Of a stretch of DNA of 64,000 bases, positions 8,713-16,857 are shown one piece after another. The notes beneath the pieces were generated by a model that did no database searches, was not told the DNA's origin, and saw only the letters and a list, made by a program, of their open reading frames with translations. A program made the translations under genes and the position numbers. The stretch lies in the NCBI GenBank assembly GCA_004295085.1, contig SHNF01000018.1:1-64000 (forward strand), written 5' to 3'. This DNA comes from Planctomycetota bacterium. GTDB lineage: Bacteria; Planctomycetota; UBA1135. The first letter of the stretch is position 1. Each line of letters starts with the position of its first letter.

Positions 8713-9937
8713 CCATGCGCGCCAGCAGGGGCAGCGTGAAGAGGCGCAGGGCGGCGGAAGTCCAGAACAGGCCGTAGTAGGCGGAACGGGCGTCGCCCAG
8801 GGCGTTCAGCAGCAGGCCGCCGGCCGCCGCGCCCACGAAGCAGCTCGTGGCGTGGGCCAGGTTGTAGAGCGTGAGCACGCTGGTGCGCTCCTGCATGCGG
8901 ATGGTGTCGAAGAAGAGCAGGAAGGTACCCAGCTCGTAGGCGGCGTAGGCGACGCCGGCCAGGCATTGCACCCCGACGAGGTAGGCGAAGCCGTCGCTGG
9001 CGGTCCACAAGGGGCCGATCGGGATCAGGCCCAGGGCGCCGATCCAGAGCAGGCTGCGGGCGCCGTGGCGGCGCGCGTAGCGTCCCAGCGGCACCACGGC
9101 CAGGATCTTGGCCAGGAAACCGGCCACCTGCACGGCGGTGAACTCGCCGTAGGTGAAGCCGACCTGGCGCAGGATGTAGGGGTGGTAATAAGGACTGGCG
9201 AGCTGGATCGCCACCTGCATGGCCAGCATGAAGGCGATCTGGCGCCCGTCGGACTGGTGTCGGAAGCGGCGCAGCAGCTCCAGCAGGCCGACGCTGCGCA
9301 TGTCCTTGGGAATAGGCACGGGCTCGCTCTGGCGCGCCAGGAAGCGCGAGGACGTCCAGCGCGCGGCGCCGGCCAGGCCGAACAGTCCGGCGAAGGCGAG
9401 GAGCGGCCGCCCGCGCGCCGCGCCGAGCTGCAGCAGCACGCCGCCGGCGAGGATGCCGCACAGCTGGCTGGCCTGGCACACGCGCGCGCGGGCGGCGAAG
9501 TAGCGCGGGCGGATGCGGGGCGGCACCAGGGTGCTGATCCAGCCGTTCCAGGCCGGCGCCGTGGCCATCCCGCTGGCCCAGTACAGGGCCACGCACAGGA
9601 AGATGAGCGCCACCGGCATGCGCTGCAGGAGCGCGCCGAGCAGCAGCGGCGTGAAGCTGGCGGCCTGCACGACCGCGCACAGCACCACCCAGCGCCGCTG
9701 CGAGCCCAGCCAGCGCACGCCGGCGGGCGTGGCGAGCTGCAGCGCGGCGCCGGCCAGGATCGGGACGCCGGCCACCAGGCCCGCCGCCTGCTCGCTGTGG
9801 CCCAGGGCCAGCACGAACGCCGCCAGGTAGGTCTCGCACAGGCCGACCATGCCGCTGTAGAAGCCGCCGTCCAGGGTGCTGGCGGCAAGGTCGCGGGCGA
9901 GGACCCGCTCCGGCGGGGTCCCGGGCATCGCCGGCAA
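8678..9937 (-). CDS. MFS-type permease
   Basis: The 419 residues contain about twelve hydrophobic helices and a central hydrophilic loop (about 195-225), typical of major facilitator transporters. No substrate-specific motif is recognised. The 3' end overlaps the convergent thioesterase gene. The next leftward gene, a secreted propeller, ends 15 bp before its start, so the two may share a transcript. Confidence 0.8.
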   Translation of the reverse strand: MPAMPGTPPERVLARDLAASTLDGGFYSGMVGLCETYLAAFVLALGHSEQAAGLVAGVPILAGAALQLATPAGVRWLGSQRRWVVLCAVVQAASFTPLLLGALLQRMPVALIFLCVALYWASGMATAPAWNGWISTLVPPRIRPRYFAARARVCQASQLCGILAGGVLLQLGAARGRPLLAFAGLFGLAGAARWTSSRFLARQSEPVPIPKDMRSVGLLELLRRFRHQSDGRQIAFMLAMQVAIQLASPYYHPYILRQVGFTYGEFTAVQVAGFLAKILAVVPLGRYARRHGARSLLWIGALGLIPIGPLWTASDGFAYLVGVQCLAGVAYAAYELGTFLLFFDTIRMQERTSVLTLYNLAHATSCFVGAAAGGLLLNALGDARSAYYGLFWTSAALRLFTLPLLARMATSDGRRGVPV

Positions 9938-9952
9938 TCCTAGGCGCAGGCC

Positions 9953-12601
9953 CTAATTCTCGAACAGGAGGGTGTCGAGGAGCAGGGTCTCGCCGGGATC
10001 GAGCTGGGCGCTCAGGCGCAGGCGCACGGCGGCGGGGCGCGACAAGGGCAGGACCAGCTCGTGATTGGCCATGGGTGCGCCGTTGTCCAGGTCGGCGGCG
10101 AGGCTGCCCAGATCCTCGCCGGTCCAGTAGTCGCGCGCCGCGAGGCTCACCGTGCCGCAGTCCGCGCCGGTGGCGGTGCGCAGGCGCAGCTGCCGGGCGT
10201 AGCCGGAGGTCTCCAGCCAGGAGCCGTCGTACACGGCCTGGTGCGCCACCGCGTTGGTGAGGGTGACGCCGGGAAGCTGGCTGTACTTCACCTCGCGCCA
10301 CGGCCAGGGCCGCAGCGGCTGGGGATTGTTGGGGTGATTGGGCGCGAAGGTCAGATAGCCGACGTCGCGGTCGTCGCGCGAGATGGGGGTGGGCAGCAGC
10401 TGCGCCTGCTCCAGCGGATCGTCCACCAGGCGCATGAGGCCGCGGGACGTGGCCAGGAACAGCGTCCGGTCGGCGGCGAACGCGGGCGAGAGCGCCAGCT
10501 CGTTGCTCCAGCCTTCCGGCGCCCCCAGGCCCACCTTCTCCCAGGCGGTGGCGCCGGCGCCGGCATCCAGCTTGTAGACGCCCTGCCCCCAGGAGAGCGC
10601 GTAGAGCACCGGCGCGGCGCTGAAGTCCGGGCGCAGCGCCAGGTCGGTGATGCGCAGGCTCTGCAGGCCGGTGGCCACGGGCTGCACGCTGGCGCCGGTC
10701 GGATCGTCGAGCACCTCGAACACGCCGGTGGCGGCGGAAGTGGCGACGAACAGGCGCGGGTTGTCCGGTCGGCGGAAGCCCGGGTCCACGGCGATGGCGC
10801 GGATGGCGCCCTGCGTGTTCAGCAGGGGAGTCCAGGTGCGGTCCGCCAGCCGGTACAAGGTGAAGCCGGCGCCTCCGTAGACGTCCGTGCGCCGCGCCGG
10901 CGCGCTGGCGTCGTAAGTCGGGGCGATGGCCAGCGCTTCCATGAACGGCGCGCTGCCGCCACCGCTCACGAAGGGCAGCGTCTCGGCGGTGACTCCGCCG
11001 TCGCTGGTGCGCATCGGCGGCTGCTCCCACGAGCTCCAGATCACCGTCTGATCCGTTCCGGGCAGGCCGCGCCCGTCGTAGTGCGGCGAGATGGCGATGG
11101 TGCGCGGGTAGCCGTCCTCGCGCAGGCCGCTCTCCAGGTCGGTCAGCGGCGGCAGCACGTAGCCGGTGACGCCGTAGGGGTTGGCCGCGGGAACGGACGG
11201 GTCGTACCAGAAGCACAGGTCCGACGAGCCGCTGAAGACCACGGTGCCGTCGTCGGCGAAGCGCGGCGAGACGGCGATGGCCTTCTGGTACGCCATGGGG
11301 CAGGCGAAGTCCTCCACCGTGCCGCCGGCGCCGCTGGCGGGCGCGATCATCAAGGACGAGCCGTAGGAGGCGCCGAGCGCGACCACATCGCCTCCGGCGC
11401 GCGAGCCGGCGGCGATGCCGCGCACGTCGCTCTCGGGCCGCAGGCTCTTCTGGCGCCAGCTCAGGCCTTCGTCGTAGCTCTGGAACAGGCCCTCGCCGCG
11501 CGCGTAGAACAAGGTGCCGTCGCTGGCGAAGTCGGGCGAGAGCGCCAGCTCCTGCTCGAAGGCGGTCTCGGCCGGAAGCGCGTTGTTGTTGGGGTCCAGC
11601 TCCAGGCCGAAGTCCTGATCGTTGCCGAAGTCGCCCCAGGTCGCGCCGCCGTCGTCGCTGCGCAGCACGCCGACGCCGTCGTACTGCAGCACGTTCGGGT
11701 ACAGGTGGCCCGCGGCGAAGAAGTGGCTCTGGCCGCCGGGGCCCGGCGGCGTGGCCAGCAGCGCGCCCACGGCCGTCCTCAGCGCGCGCACCAGCGCGAA
11801 GCGGAAGCCGAAGTTGCGCGAGCGCAGGATCTGGCCCTCGTCCTCGCCCGGCGTGTCGGGGTTCTCGCGGCCGCGGCCCAGCAGGAGGATGCCGGTGGAC
11901 TCGAAGGCCTCGTCGAAGGCGATGGCGGTGATGGTCCAGCCCCCGGCCAGGAACGTGTTGAAGCCCGGGTGGATCGCCCAGTTCAGGCCGCCGTCCTTGG
12001 AGTAGTACAGGCGGCCGTCGATGGCCACCAGCATGACGCGCCGCGGTCCCACGCCGGCGGTGGCGTCGAAGTGCGGCACGACCGCCACCGCGGCGCTTCC
12101 CGGATTGACCGCGCGGTGCGCCGAGAAACGCCGCTGCCACACGCCGGCCGACTCGTAGCGCAGGTACGCGGTCCCGGAGCTGGTCACGAGCAGCGCCGGC
12201 CCGTCGTGCCCCGGGCGCGGCACGTCCAGGTCGAGCACGTTGCGGTCGTCCAGCGGCAGCCCGTCCGAGAAGGCGCTGACCACGCCGGTGTCCGGATCGC
12301 ACGCGTACACGCCGCTCTCGGAGCCGATCAGGAAGCGCCGCGCCGACGCCGTCGCGTAGTACACGACGTCGCGCGCCAGCGTGCGCTCCAGGCCGGCGCC
12401 GGTGACGGCGGTCCAGCTCAAGGCGTCATCCACGGAGCGCACGCAGCGCACCGGGTCGTCGCCCGCGACCAGGATGTGCAAGCCGTTGCCCGCGCCCTCC
12501 GCACCGGGCGCGACGGCCACGGAGAAGCCGGAGTCGTGGGGGAGGTGGCGTTGCTGCGCGACGGCCGGCAAGGCCGCGGCCAGGGTCAAGAACAAGTGCA
12601 T
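9953..12601 (-). CDS. secreted BNR/sortilin-like beta-propeller protein
   Basis: The 882-residue protein has a short signal peptide ending near AVAQQ. Many repeats follow of the type found in BNR and VPS10-like propellers: SxDGGxTW-like motifs (YYSKDGGLNW, RSDDGGATW, QSYDEGLSW) alternating with phrases such as LSPDFASDGTLF. It is likely exported and may bind polysaccharide or protein. No sialidase catalytic set (Arg triad, Tyr/Glu) could be recognised, so an enzymatic role is not claimed. The C-terminal 200 residues form a separate beta-rich domain. Confidence 0.75.
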   Translation of the reverse strand: MHLFLTLAAALPAVAQQRHLPHDSGFSVAVAPGAEGAGNGLHILVAGDDPVRCVRSVDDALSWTAVTGAGLERTLARDVVYYATASARRFLIGSESGVYACDPDTGVVSAFSDGLPLDDRNVLDLDVPRPGHDGPALLVTSSGTAYLRYESAGVWQRRFSAHRAVNPGSAAVAVVPHFDATAGVGPRRVMLVAIDGRLYYSKDGGLNWAIHPGFNTFLAGGWTITAIAFDEAFESTGILLLGRGRENPDTPGEDEGQILRSRNFGFRFALVRALRTAVGALLATPPGPGGQSHFFAAGHLYPNVLQYDGVGVLRSDDGGATWGDFGNDQDFGLELDPNNNALPAETAFEQELALSPDFASDGTLFYARGEGLFQSYDEGLSWRQKSLRPESDVRGIAAGSRAGGDVVALGASYGSSLMIAPASGAGGTVEDFACPMAYQKAIAVSPRFADDGTVVFSGSSDLCFWYDPSVPAANPYGVTGYVLPPLTDLESGLREDGYPRTIAISPHYDGRGLPGTDQTVIWSSWEQPPMRTSDGGVTAETLPFVSGGGSAPFMEALAIAPTYDASAPARRTDVYGGAGFTLYRLADRTWTPLLNTQGAIRAIAVDPGFRRPDNPRLFVATSAATGVFEVLDDPTGASVQPVATGLQSLRITDLALRPDFSAAPVLYALSWGQGVYKLDAGAGATAWEKVGLGAPEGWSNELALSPAFAADRTLFLATSRGLMRLVDDPLEQAQLLPTPISRDDRDVGYLTFAPNHPNNPQPLRPWPWREVKYSQLPGVTLTNAVAHQAVYDGSWLETSGYARQLRLRTATGADCGTVSLAARDYWTGEDLGSLAADLDNGAPMANHELVLPLSRPAAVRLRLSAQLDPGETLLLDTLLFEN

Positions 12602-12805
12602 GGGGAACCTCGGCGCCCGGGGATGGGGAGGGGTGGCGCCTGCCGGAGCCGCTCATTCTGGTGCTTTTCGCGCCGCTGGCACCGCGTGTTTACCCGTAAA
12701 ACGCGGCCCGGCGCCGCCCGGCCTCCCCGGCCCTAAAATGGAGCCCTGTCCGAACCGGACGGCGCGTAAGGGGCTCCAACGGTCCCGGACAGCCCAGGAG
12801 ACACC
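12602..12805. promoter_or_regulatory. divergent intergenic region with an imperfect palindrome
   Basis: This region separates the leftward propeller gene from a rightward envelope gene. At 12682-12706 there is an imperfect inverted repeat (CCGCGTGTTTAC against GTAAAACGCGG, one base out of register), which could be an operator or hairpin. A TAAAAT hexamer near 12734 may be a -10 element for the rightward genes. Functional assignment is weak. Confidence 0.3.
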
Positions 12806-13603
12806 ATGCTGCAAGCCCACATCCACGGCCGGACCCTGCAGGTCCTCGGCCTCTCCATCCTGTGCGTGCCCCTGGCGCTGGGTGCGCTGGCGGCCAGCCC
12901 GGCCGCGCAGCAGGACGGCGGCAAGCCCAAGCAGGAGGCGCGGGACGCCAAGGCCGGCGGCAACCTCGACAGCCGCCTCAAGCGCCTGAACCAGGACATG
13001 CGCCACGAGGTGACCAGCCTGATCAACGACGCCGCTCGCCGCCACGACCTCACCATCCGCGAGGAAGGCCTGATCATCTCGTCGCTGGGCCCCAGCACCA
13101 TGGTCGCCGGCGCTCCCGTGCAAGGTGTGCACGACCGGGTGAAGGCCGGCGCCAACAAGGGCGAAGGCAAGGACAAGGGCGACGTCAAGGGCGAGAAGCC
13201 CGCCCAGGATCCGCAGATGCGGATCGCGCAGGAGCCGGTGCCGCCTCCCTCCGGCGGCGCGCAGGAGCCGGAGCCCAAGGACAAGGAGAAGGCCAAGCGC
13301 GACAAGGCCGGCAAGATGGCGGACAACGTCCTGGGCCTGATCGTGGTGTCCGGCGGCCACGGCAAGGCCGTGGAAGGCGGCGCCAACGTCGGCAAGGCGC
13401 CCGGCGGCATCAACACCGGCGCCTACGCCGTGGTGGGCGAGGCCGGCAACCAGATGGACCGCGTCCAGCTCGTGGGCGAGGACGGGAAGGCCTACGCCAC
13501 CATCAAGGTCAAGCAAGGCCTGGAGCCGCGCAAGATGCAGGAAGCGTGGTGGGACGCCGTGTACATGTCCATCCTGGCCGAAATGCTGCCCATGGCGGAC
13601 TAG
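12806..13603 (+). CDS. exported protein of unknown function with charged linker
   Basis: The 265 residues begin with a signal peptide or anchor (hydrophobic run about residues 11-30). A helical segment follows (about 50-85). A long linker rich in Lys, Asp, Gly and Pro (about 110-175) then leads to a compact C-terminal region with repeated Gly. No family is recognised. The 6-bp gap to the next gene indicates an operon of two envelope proteins. Confidence 0.65.
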   Translation: MLQAHIHGRTLQVLGLSILCVPLALGALAASPAAQQDGGKPKQEARDAKAGGNLDSRLKRLNQDMRHEVTSLINDAARRHDLTIREEGLIISSLGPSTMVAGAPVQGVHDRVKAGANKGEGKDKGDVKGEKPAQDPQMRIAQEPVPPPSGGAQEPEPKDKEKAKRDKAGKMADNVLGLIVVSGGHGKAVEGGANVGKAPGGINTGAYAVVGEAGNQMDRVQLVGEDGKAYATIKVKQGLEPRKMQEAWWDAVYMSILAEMLPMAD

Positions 13604-13609
13604 CGCGGC

Positions 13610-14410
13610 ATGATCCTGTCCCTCCCCCCGCTCCTTGCGGCGTTGCTCGCGGCGCCGTCTCTCCTCCAGGAGCCGGCGCCCGCGCCGGCTCCCGATCCGG
13701 CGCAGCAGGCCGCCGCCTGGCTGGAGAAGGCGGCCGCCAACCAGGGCAAGGCGGTCGAGCTGGACATGCAGGTGGACATGAACGCCGGCCAGATGCGCAC
13801 CCGCATGCACGGTCACTTCCTCATGGTGGACGACGCGCACTACCGCGGCAGCGCGCGCTACGAGACCGACATGACCGCGCTCGGCGGCACTTCCGTCACC
13901 GTGGACATGGCGCTGGTGGCCGACGGCACCGACCTGTGGGTGGACATGACGCAGCCCGACTCCCCGCGCCGCGTGCTGCAGCAGAACCTGGCCGACCTGC
14001 AGCGCATGCAGGCGCAGATGGGCGCCGCGCGCGGCCTGGCCGCGGGCATGGGGCAGGGCGCCGGCGGCTTCAACTTCGCCGACCAGGTCAAGCAGTTCGC
14101 CGCCTTCGCCGACCTGCGCCTGGCGGGCGTCGAGAACGGGCGCGTGCGCCTGGAAGGCCCGCTGAACGCCGAAGGGCAGAAGACCCTCGGCGGGCAGATG
14201 CCGGTGGCGCTGGACCGGGTGCGCATGGTCCTGGACGAAAAGACCGGCTACCCCCTGGAGATCGCGGTGGACGGCGGCGGCAAGCCCGTGGTCAGCATCG
14301 TGCTCAGCAACGTGCGCTTCCCCGAGAAGGTGGACCCGGGCCAGTTCCGGTTCAGCCCGCCGGAAGGGGTCCCGGTGCAGCAGGTGCGCGCGCCGCGCAG
14401 CGGCAACTAG
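13610..14410 (+). CDS. LolA-like periplasmic protein
   Basis: The 266 residues start with a signal peptide followed by a Pro/Ala linker. The body consists of alternating beta strands with methionine-rich segments (VDMNAGQMRTRMHGHFLMVDD). It ends with a strand pattern (YPLEIAVDGGGKPVVSIVLSNVRF...FRFSPPEGV) that resembles LolA and other half-barrel lipoprotein-localisation proteins. The C-terminal FxFxPPxG pattern is typical of that fold. Lipoprotein carriage is inferred from the fold alone. Confidence 0.6.
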   Translation: MILSLPPLLAALLAAPSLLQEPAPAPAPDPAQQAAAWLEKAAANQGKAVELDMQVDMNAGQMRTRMHGHFLMVDDAHYRGSARYETDMTALGGTSVTVDMALVADGTDLWVDMTQPDSPRRVLQQNLADLQRMQAQMGAARGLAAGMGQGAGGFNFADQVKQFAAFADLRLAGVENGRVRLEGPLNAEGQKTLGGQMPVALDRVRMVLDEKTGYPLEIAVDGGGKPVVSIVLSNVRFPEKVDPGQFRFSPPEGVPVQQVRAPRSGN

Positions 14411-14421
14411 GGCCGGCGCGC

Positions 14422-14916
14422 GTGGAGTCCTGGTCCATCGAGATGGACAAGGAGGACTTCAAGTTCTCCGCGGCCCACTTCCTCATCTTCCCCGACGGCA
14501 CGCCCGAGCGCCTGCACGGCCACAACTACCGCGTCTACGTCCAGGTGCAGGCGGCGCTCACCGAGCACGGCCTGGTGCTGGACTTCAAGATGGTGAAGCC
14601 GGTCATCCGCGCCCTGGTGGACGAGCTGGACGAGCACTGGCTGCTCCCGGGCCGCCATCCCGGCCTGCGCGTCACCCCGCAGGACGGCGCCCGCGTGGAG
14701 GTGCGCTACCGCGACCGCTACTACGTCGCGCCGCAGGAGGACGTGATCGTGCTCCCGGTCAACAACACCTCGGCCGAGAACCTGTCCACTTGGATCGGCC
14801 ACGAGCTGCGCCGCCGCCTCCTGGAGCGCTTCCCCCGGCTCGCGCTCGAGCGCCTGGAGGTGGCCGTGGAGGAGAGCCCCGGCCAGCGCGGCGTCTACCG
14901 TTACGCGCGCGACTGA
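14422..14916 (+). CDS. 6-pyruvoyl-tetrahydropterin synthase/QueD-like protein
   Basis: The 164 residues (GTG start; ATG 14443 is an alternative) show the tunnelling fold of PTPS/QueD. FSAAHFL gives the first zinc histidine and LHGHNY gives the other two, and the DFKMVKPVIRALVDELDEHWLLP segment follows. The strictly positioned catalytic Cys found four residues before HGH in QueD is replaced here by Pro (TPERLHGHNY). The protein may therefore not be a standard queuosine-pathway enzyme. The family makes pterin or deazapurine precursors in the cytoplasm. Confidence 0.8.
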   Translation: MESWSIEMDKEDFKFSAAHFLIFPDGTPERLHGHNYRVYVQVQAALTEHGLVLDFKMVKPVIRALVDELDEHWLLPGRHPGLRVTPQDGARVEVRYRDRYYVAPQEDVIVLPVNNTSAENLSTWIGHELRRRLLERFPRLALERLEVAVEESPGQRGVYRYARD

Positions 14917-14929
14917 GCGCCGCTACAAT
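14901..14929 (+). promoter_or_regulatory. candidate promoter of the tRNA-Pro gene
   Basis: TTACGC (14901-14906) and TACAAT (14924-14929) are separated by 17 bp and lie about 60 bp upstream of the tRNA, overlapping the end of the queD-like gene. The -10 hexamer is good and the -35 is poor. Confidence 0.4.
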
Positions 14930-14988
14930 TCCGGGCTCGCCTGGCCTTCCAACCCCAGAGGCTTGCACCTCCCAGGCGAAGCCCGGTC

Positions 14989-15067
<79 letters not shown>

Positions 15068-15138
15068 TGGAAGTGCAACGGCCGGAGAGAGTTAGGTCAA
15101 TCTGCCAGGACCAACCCTAACTCCCCCCAGCGCGATCT

Positions 15139-15157
15139 ACCCGCAAAACACCCGCAA
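15139..15157 (+). promoter_or_regulatory. left arm-type integrase sites (two ACCCGCA repeats)
   Basis: ACCCGCA occurs at 15139-15145 and 15150-15156, an 11-bp period close to one helical turn, 72 bp inside the left repeat. The same pair with the same spacing occurs near the right end (32224-32241). This is the pattern expected of arm-binding sites for the integrase N-terminal domain. Confidence 0.65.
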
Positions 15158-15176
15158 GAGCGGGCAGGAGTAGGTC

Positions 15177-16478
15177 GTGTTCATCCGTTCCAAGACGAAG
15201 AATCACCCGATGCAGGTCTGCTGGCGCGTGCGCGCCGGCGACCAATGGCGCGAGCGCGCCGTTGCCGTCAACCGCAAGAACTTGCTCCGCTACGACGTCC
15301 AGCCGCCGGCTCCCGGCGCGCCGATCACGGAGCGCCACGCCAAGCGCTTGCAGGCAGCGCTGGAGCGCCTCGGGCTCGACACGCTGCCTGAGTCGACTGC
15401 AGGCGCGAACGGGCAGCAGGGCCCGCCCAGCGGGCCGCTGACGCTGGCTGACGCTGCGAAAACCTACCTCTCCGCACTCGAGGTCACGCCGGGCCAGCTT
15501 CGCCGCAAGCGTCGGACCCTCATGGGCGGCGAGCTCGGTGTGCCTGACCAGCTGAACACGCGCAGCCAGGCGGACGTGAGCTTCCTGGGGCTTGTGGGCA
15601 ACCTGCCCCTGGAGCAATTGCGCCGGCAGGACGTGGAGGCATACGAGTCGTTGCTGCGCAAGGCAGGCTACGCCGAGCAGACCGTCCGGTCCTACCTGGT
15701 GGACGTTCGTTCCTTCCTCAACTGGTCCGTCAGAGAGGGCCTTCTGCCGAAGACCCCGGCTCAAGGCCACCACCTGCCGCCCTCCGAGCCTGCCGGTGAC
15801 CTTTACATCCTCACGGCCGATCAGGTGCGCAAGCTTCTGCAGGTGCTCGGAGACCCGCTCGCCGGCCACGCTCCACGCGCGGCAAACGCCGACCGGACTG
15901 CGCTGCGCAATGGGCTGCCGCCGCGCCCTTTCGGAAGCGAGCTGCTCAGCGCTCCGTTGCAAGCGGCACTCTTCCTCGGACTGAGGCGAAGCGAGATCGT
16001 GAAGCTTCGGTGGGTGGACGTGGATCTGTTCCGGCGTGTCGTGAACGTTCGCGGAGCCCGGAAGAACCCGCAGCGCGCCGAGCGGCGCCGCCCGGTGCCG
16101 ATCCCGCCGGAGCTGCTCCCGTACTTCAAGCGCGCACCTCGCCGTGGAGAGTTCGCGTTCGCCAACTCGGACGGGAACCCGTGGGATACGCGCTCGATCC
16201 ACTGCGCCATGAAGCGCTTTCGAGAGGTCTGGGAGCCCTGGCTTGGCTTCCAGGTTGGGTTCCAATGCCTCCGCCGCACTTACGGCTCCCTCCTGTACGC
16301 CGCCGGCTACGGGCTGGACCAGGTGGCAGACTTCCTGGGCCATTCGGAGGCGAGCACGACCCGCATCTGGTACGCGAAGCTGGTCGCAGAGGACCAGCAC
16401 GATCGGATCGCGCAGGCATTCGAGCAACTCAGGAAGCCTGCGGCCGGAGACGCGGCCGGGCCAGCGGTCGCCGGATAG
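15177..16478 (+). CDS. int: tyrosine integrase of the element
   Basis: The 433-residue protein starts at GTG 15177 behind an AGGAG ribosome-binding site. An N-terminal arm/core-binding region (about 1-250) precedes the catalytic domain. The first catalytic Arg is R270 (GLRRSE). The box II motif reads QCLRR, with R366 present but the usual His replaced by Gln363. H389 lies in LGHSE and the nucleophile is Y399 (WYAKL). The position 110 bp from the tRNA repeat identifies it as the element's own integrase. The box II His is often replaceable in this family, so activity is still likely. Confidence 0.93.
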   Translation: MFIRSKTKNHPMQVCWRVRAGDQWRERAVAVNRKNLLRYDVQPPAPGAPITERHAKRLQAALERLGLDTLPESTAGANGQQGPPSGPLTLADAAKTYLSALEVTPGQLRRKRRTLMGGELGVPDQLNTRSQADVSFLGLVGNLPLEQLRRQDVEAYESLLRKAGYAEQTVRSYLVDVRSFLNWSVREGLLPKTPAQGHHLPPSEPAGDLYILTADQVRKLLQVLGDPLAGHAPRAANADRTALRNGLPPRPFGSELLSAPLQAALFLGLRRSEIVKLRWVDVDLFRRVVNVRGARKNPQRAERRRPVPIPPELLPYFKRAPRRGEFAFANSDGNPWDTRSIHCAMKRFREVWEPWLGFQVGFQCLRRTYGSLLYAAGYGLDQVADFLGHSEASTTRIWYAKLVAEDQHDRIAQAFEQLRKPAAGDAAGPAVAG

Positions 16479-16650
16479 GAGCCGCCTGCGCCTCGATCCA
16501 GCGGTACAGCACGTCGCGGCGAACCAGGTGAGTATTGCCGACCTTGTAGGAAGGGAGGTGCTTCTCTCGAAGGTACCGGTACACCGTCTTGCGGGATTTG
16601 CCCAGGACGGCAGCGACCTGCTCCACGCTCAAGTAATCAGGCTCATTCAT
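16429..16650 (-). CDS. Xis/AlpA-like helix-turn-helix protein
   Basis: The 73 residues hold one winged HTH of the MerR/excisionase (HTH_17) type: YLSVEQVAAVLGKSRKTVYRYLREKHLPSYKVGNTHLVRRDVLYRWI, followed by a basic tail. Its 3' end overlaps the convergent integrase gene by 50 bp. This antagonistic layout is common for excisionase genes. It is the last gene of the leftward operon. Recombination directionality factor is the likely role; a transcription regulator is the alternative. Confidence 0.75.
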   Translation of the reverse strand: MNEPDYLSVEQVAAVLGKSRKTVYRYLREKHLPSYKVGNTHLVRRDVLYRWIEAQAAPIRRPLARPRLRPQAS

Positions 16651-16700
16651 GCAACAGCTCCGCTGGCTGCTCGGGGAAAGGGACAGCCGCGCTTGAAGTT

Positions 16701-16857
16701 GAACGGCGAAGCGAACGGCGCCCCTTAACGGGAATGCCGTTCACCATTCGGAGCCCATGCGGGCGCCTGGACGTGGCGCCCCGCAGGGCTTTTCCCGAAG
16801 GGAACGGGGCGAACGGTAGGAAACCGGGTTTTCTGCCGTTCAAGCCGTTCACCGTTC
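16701..16857. repeat. cluster of eight GAACGG/CCGTTC motifs (iteron-like)
   Basis: GAACGG occurs on the plus strand at 16701, 16713, 16802 and 16811. Its complement CCGTTC occurs at 16737, 16836, 16845 and 16852. Several copies are extended to GAACGGC or GCCGTTC, and spacings of 9 to 12 bp recur within subclusters. The cluster fills the gap between the xis-like and RepA-like genes and runs into the 3' end of the latter. Candidate roles are replication iterons for the RepA-like ATPase module, or Xis/regulator binding sites. Confidence 0.6.

Noticed and set aside
8697..12302. 1201-residue minus-strand frame
   Set aside because: It is an out-of-frame shadow of the MFS and propeller genes, with Arg/Pro/Gly-rich low-complexity translation.
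10061..12736. 891-residue plus-strand frame
   Set aside because: It is antisense to the propeller gene and has no coding-like composition.
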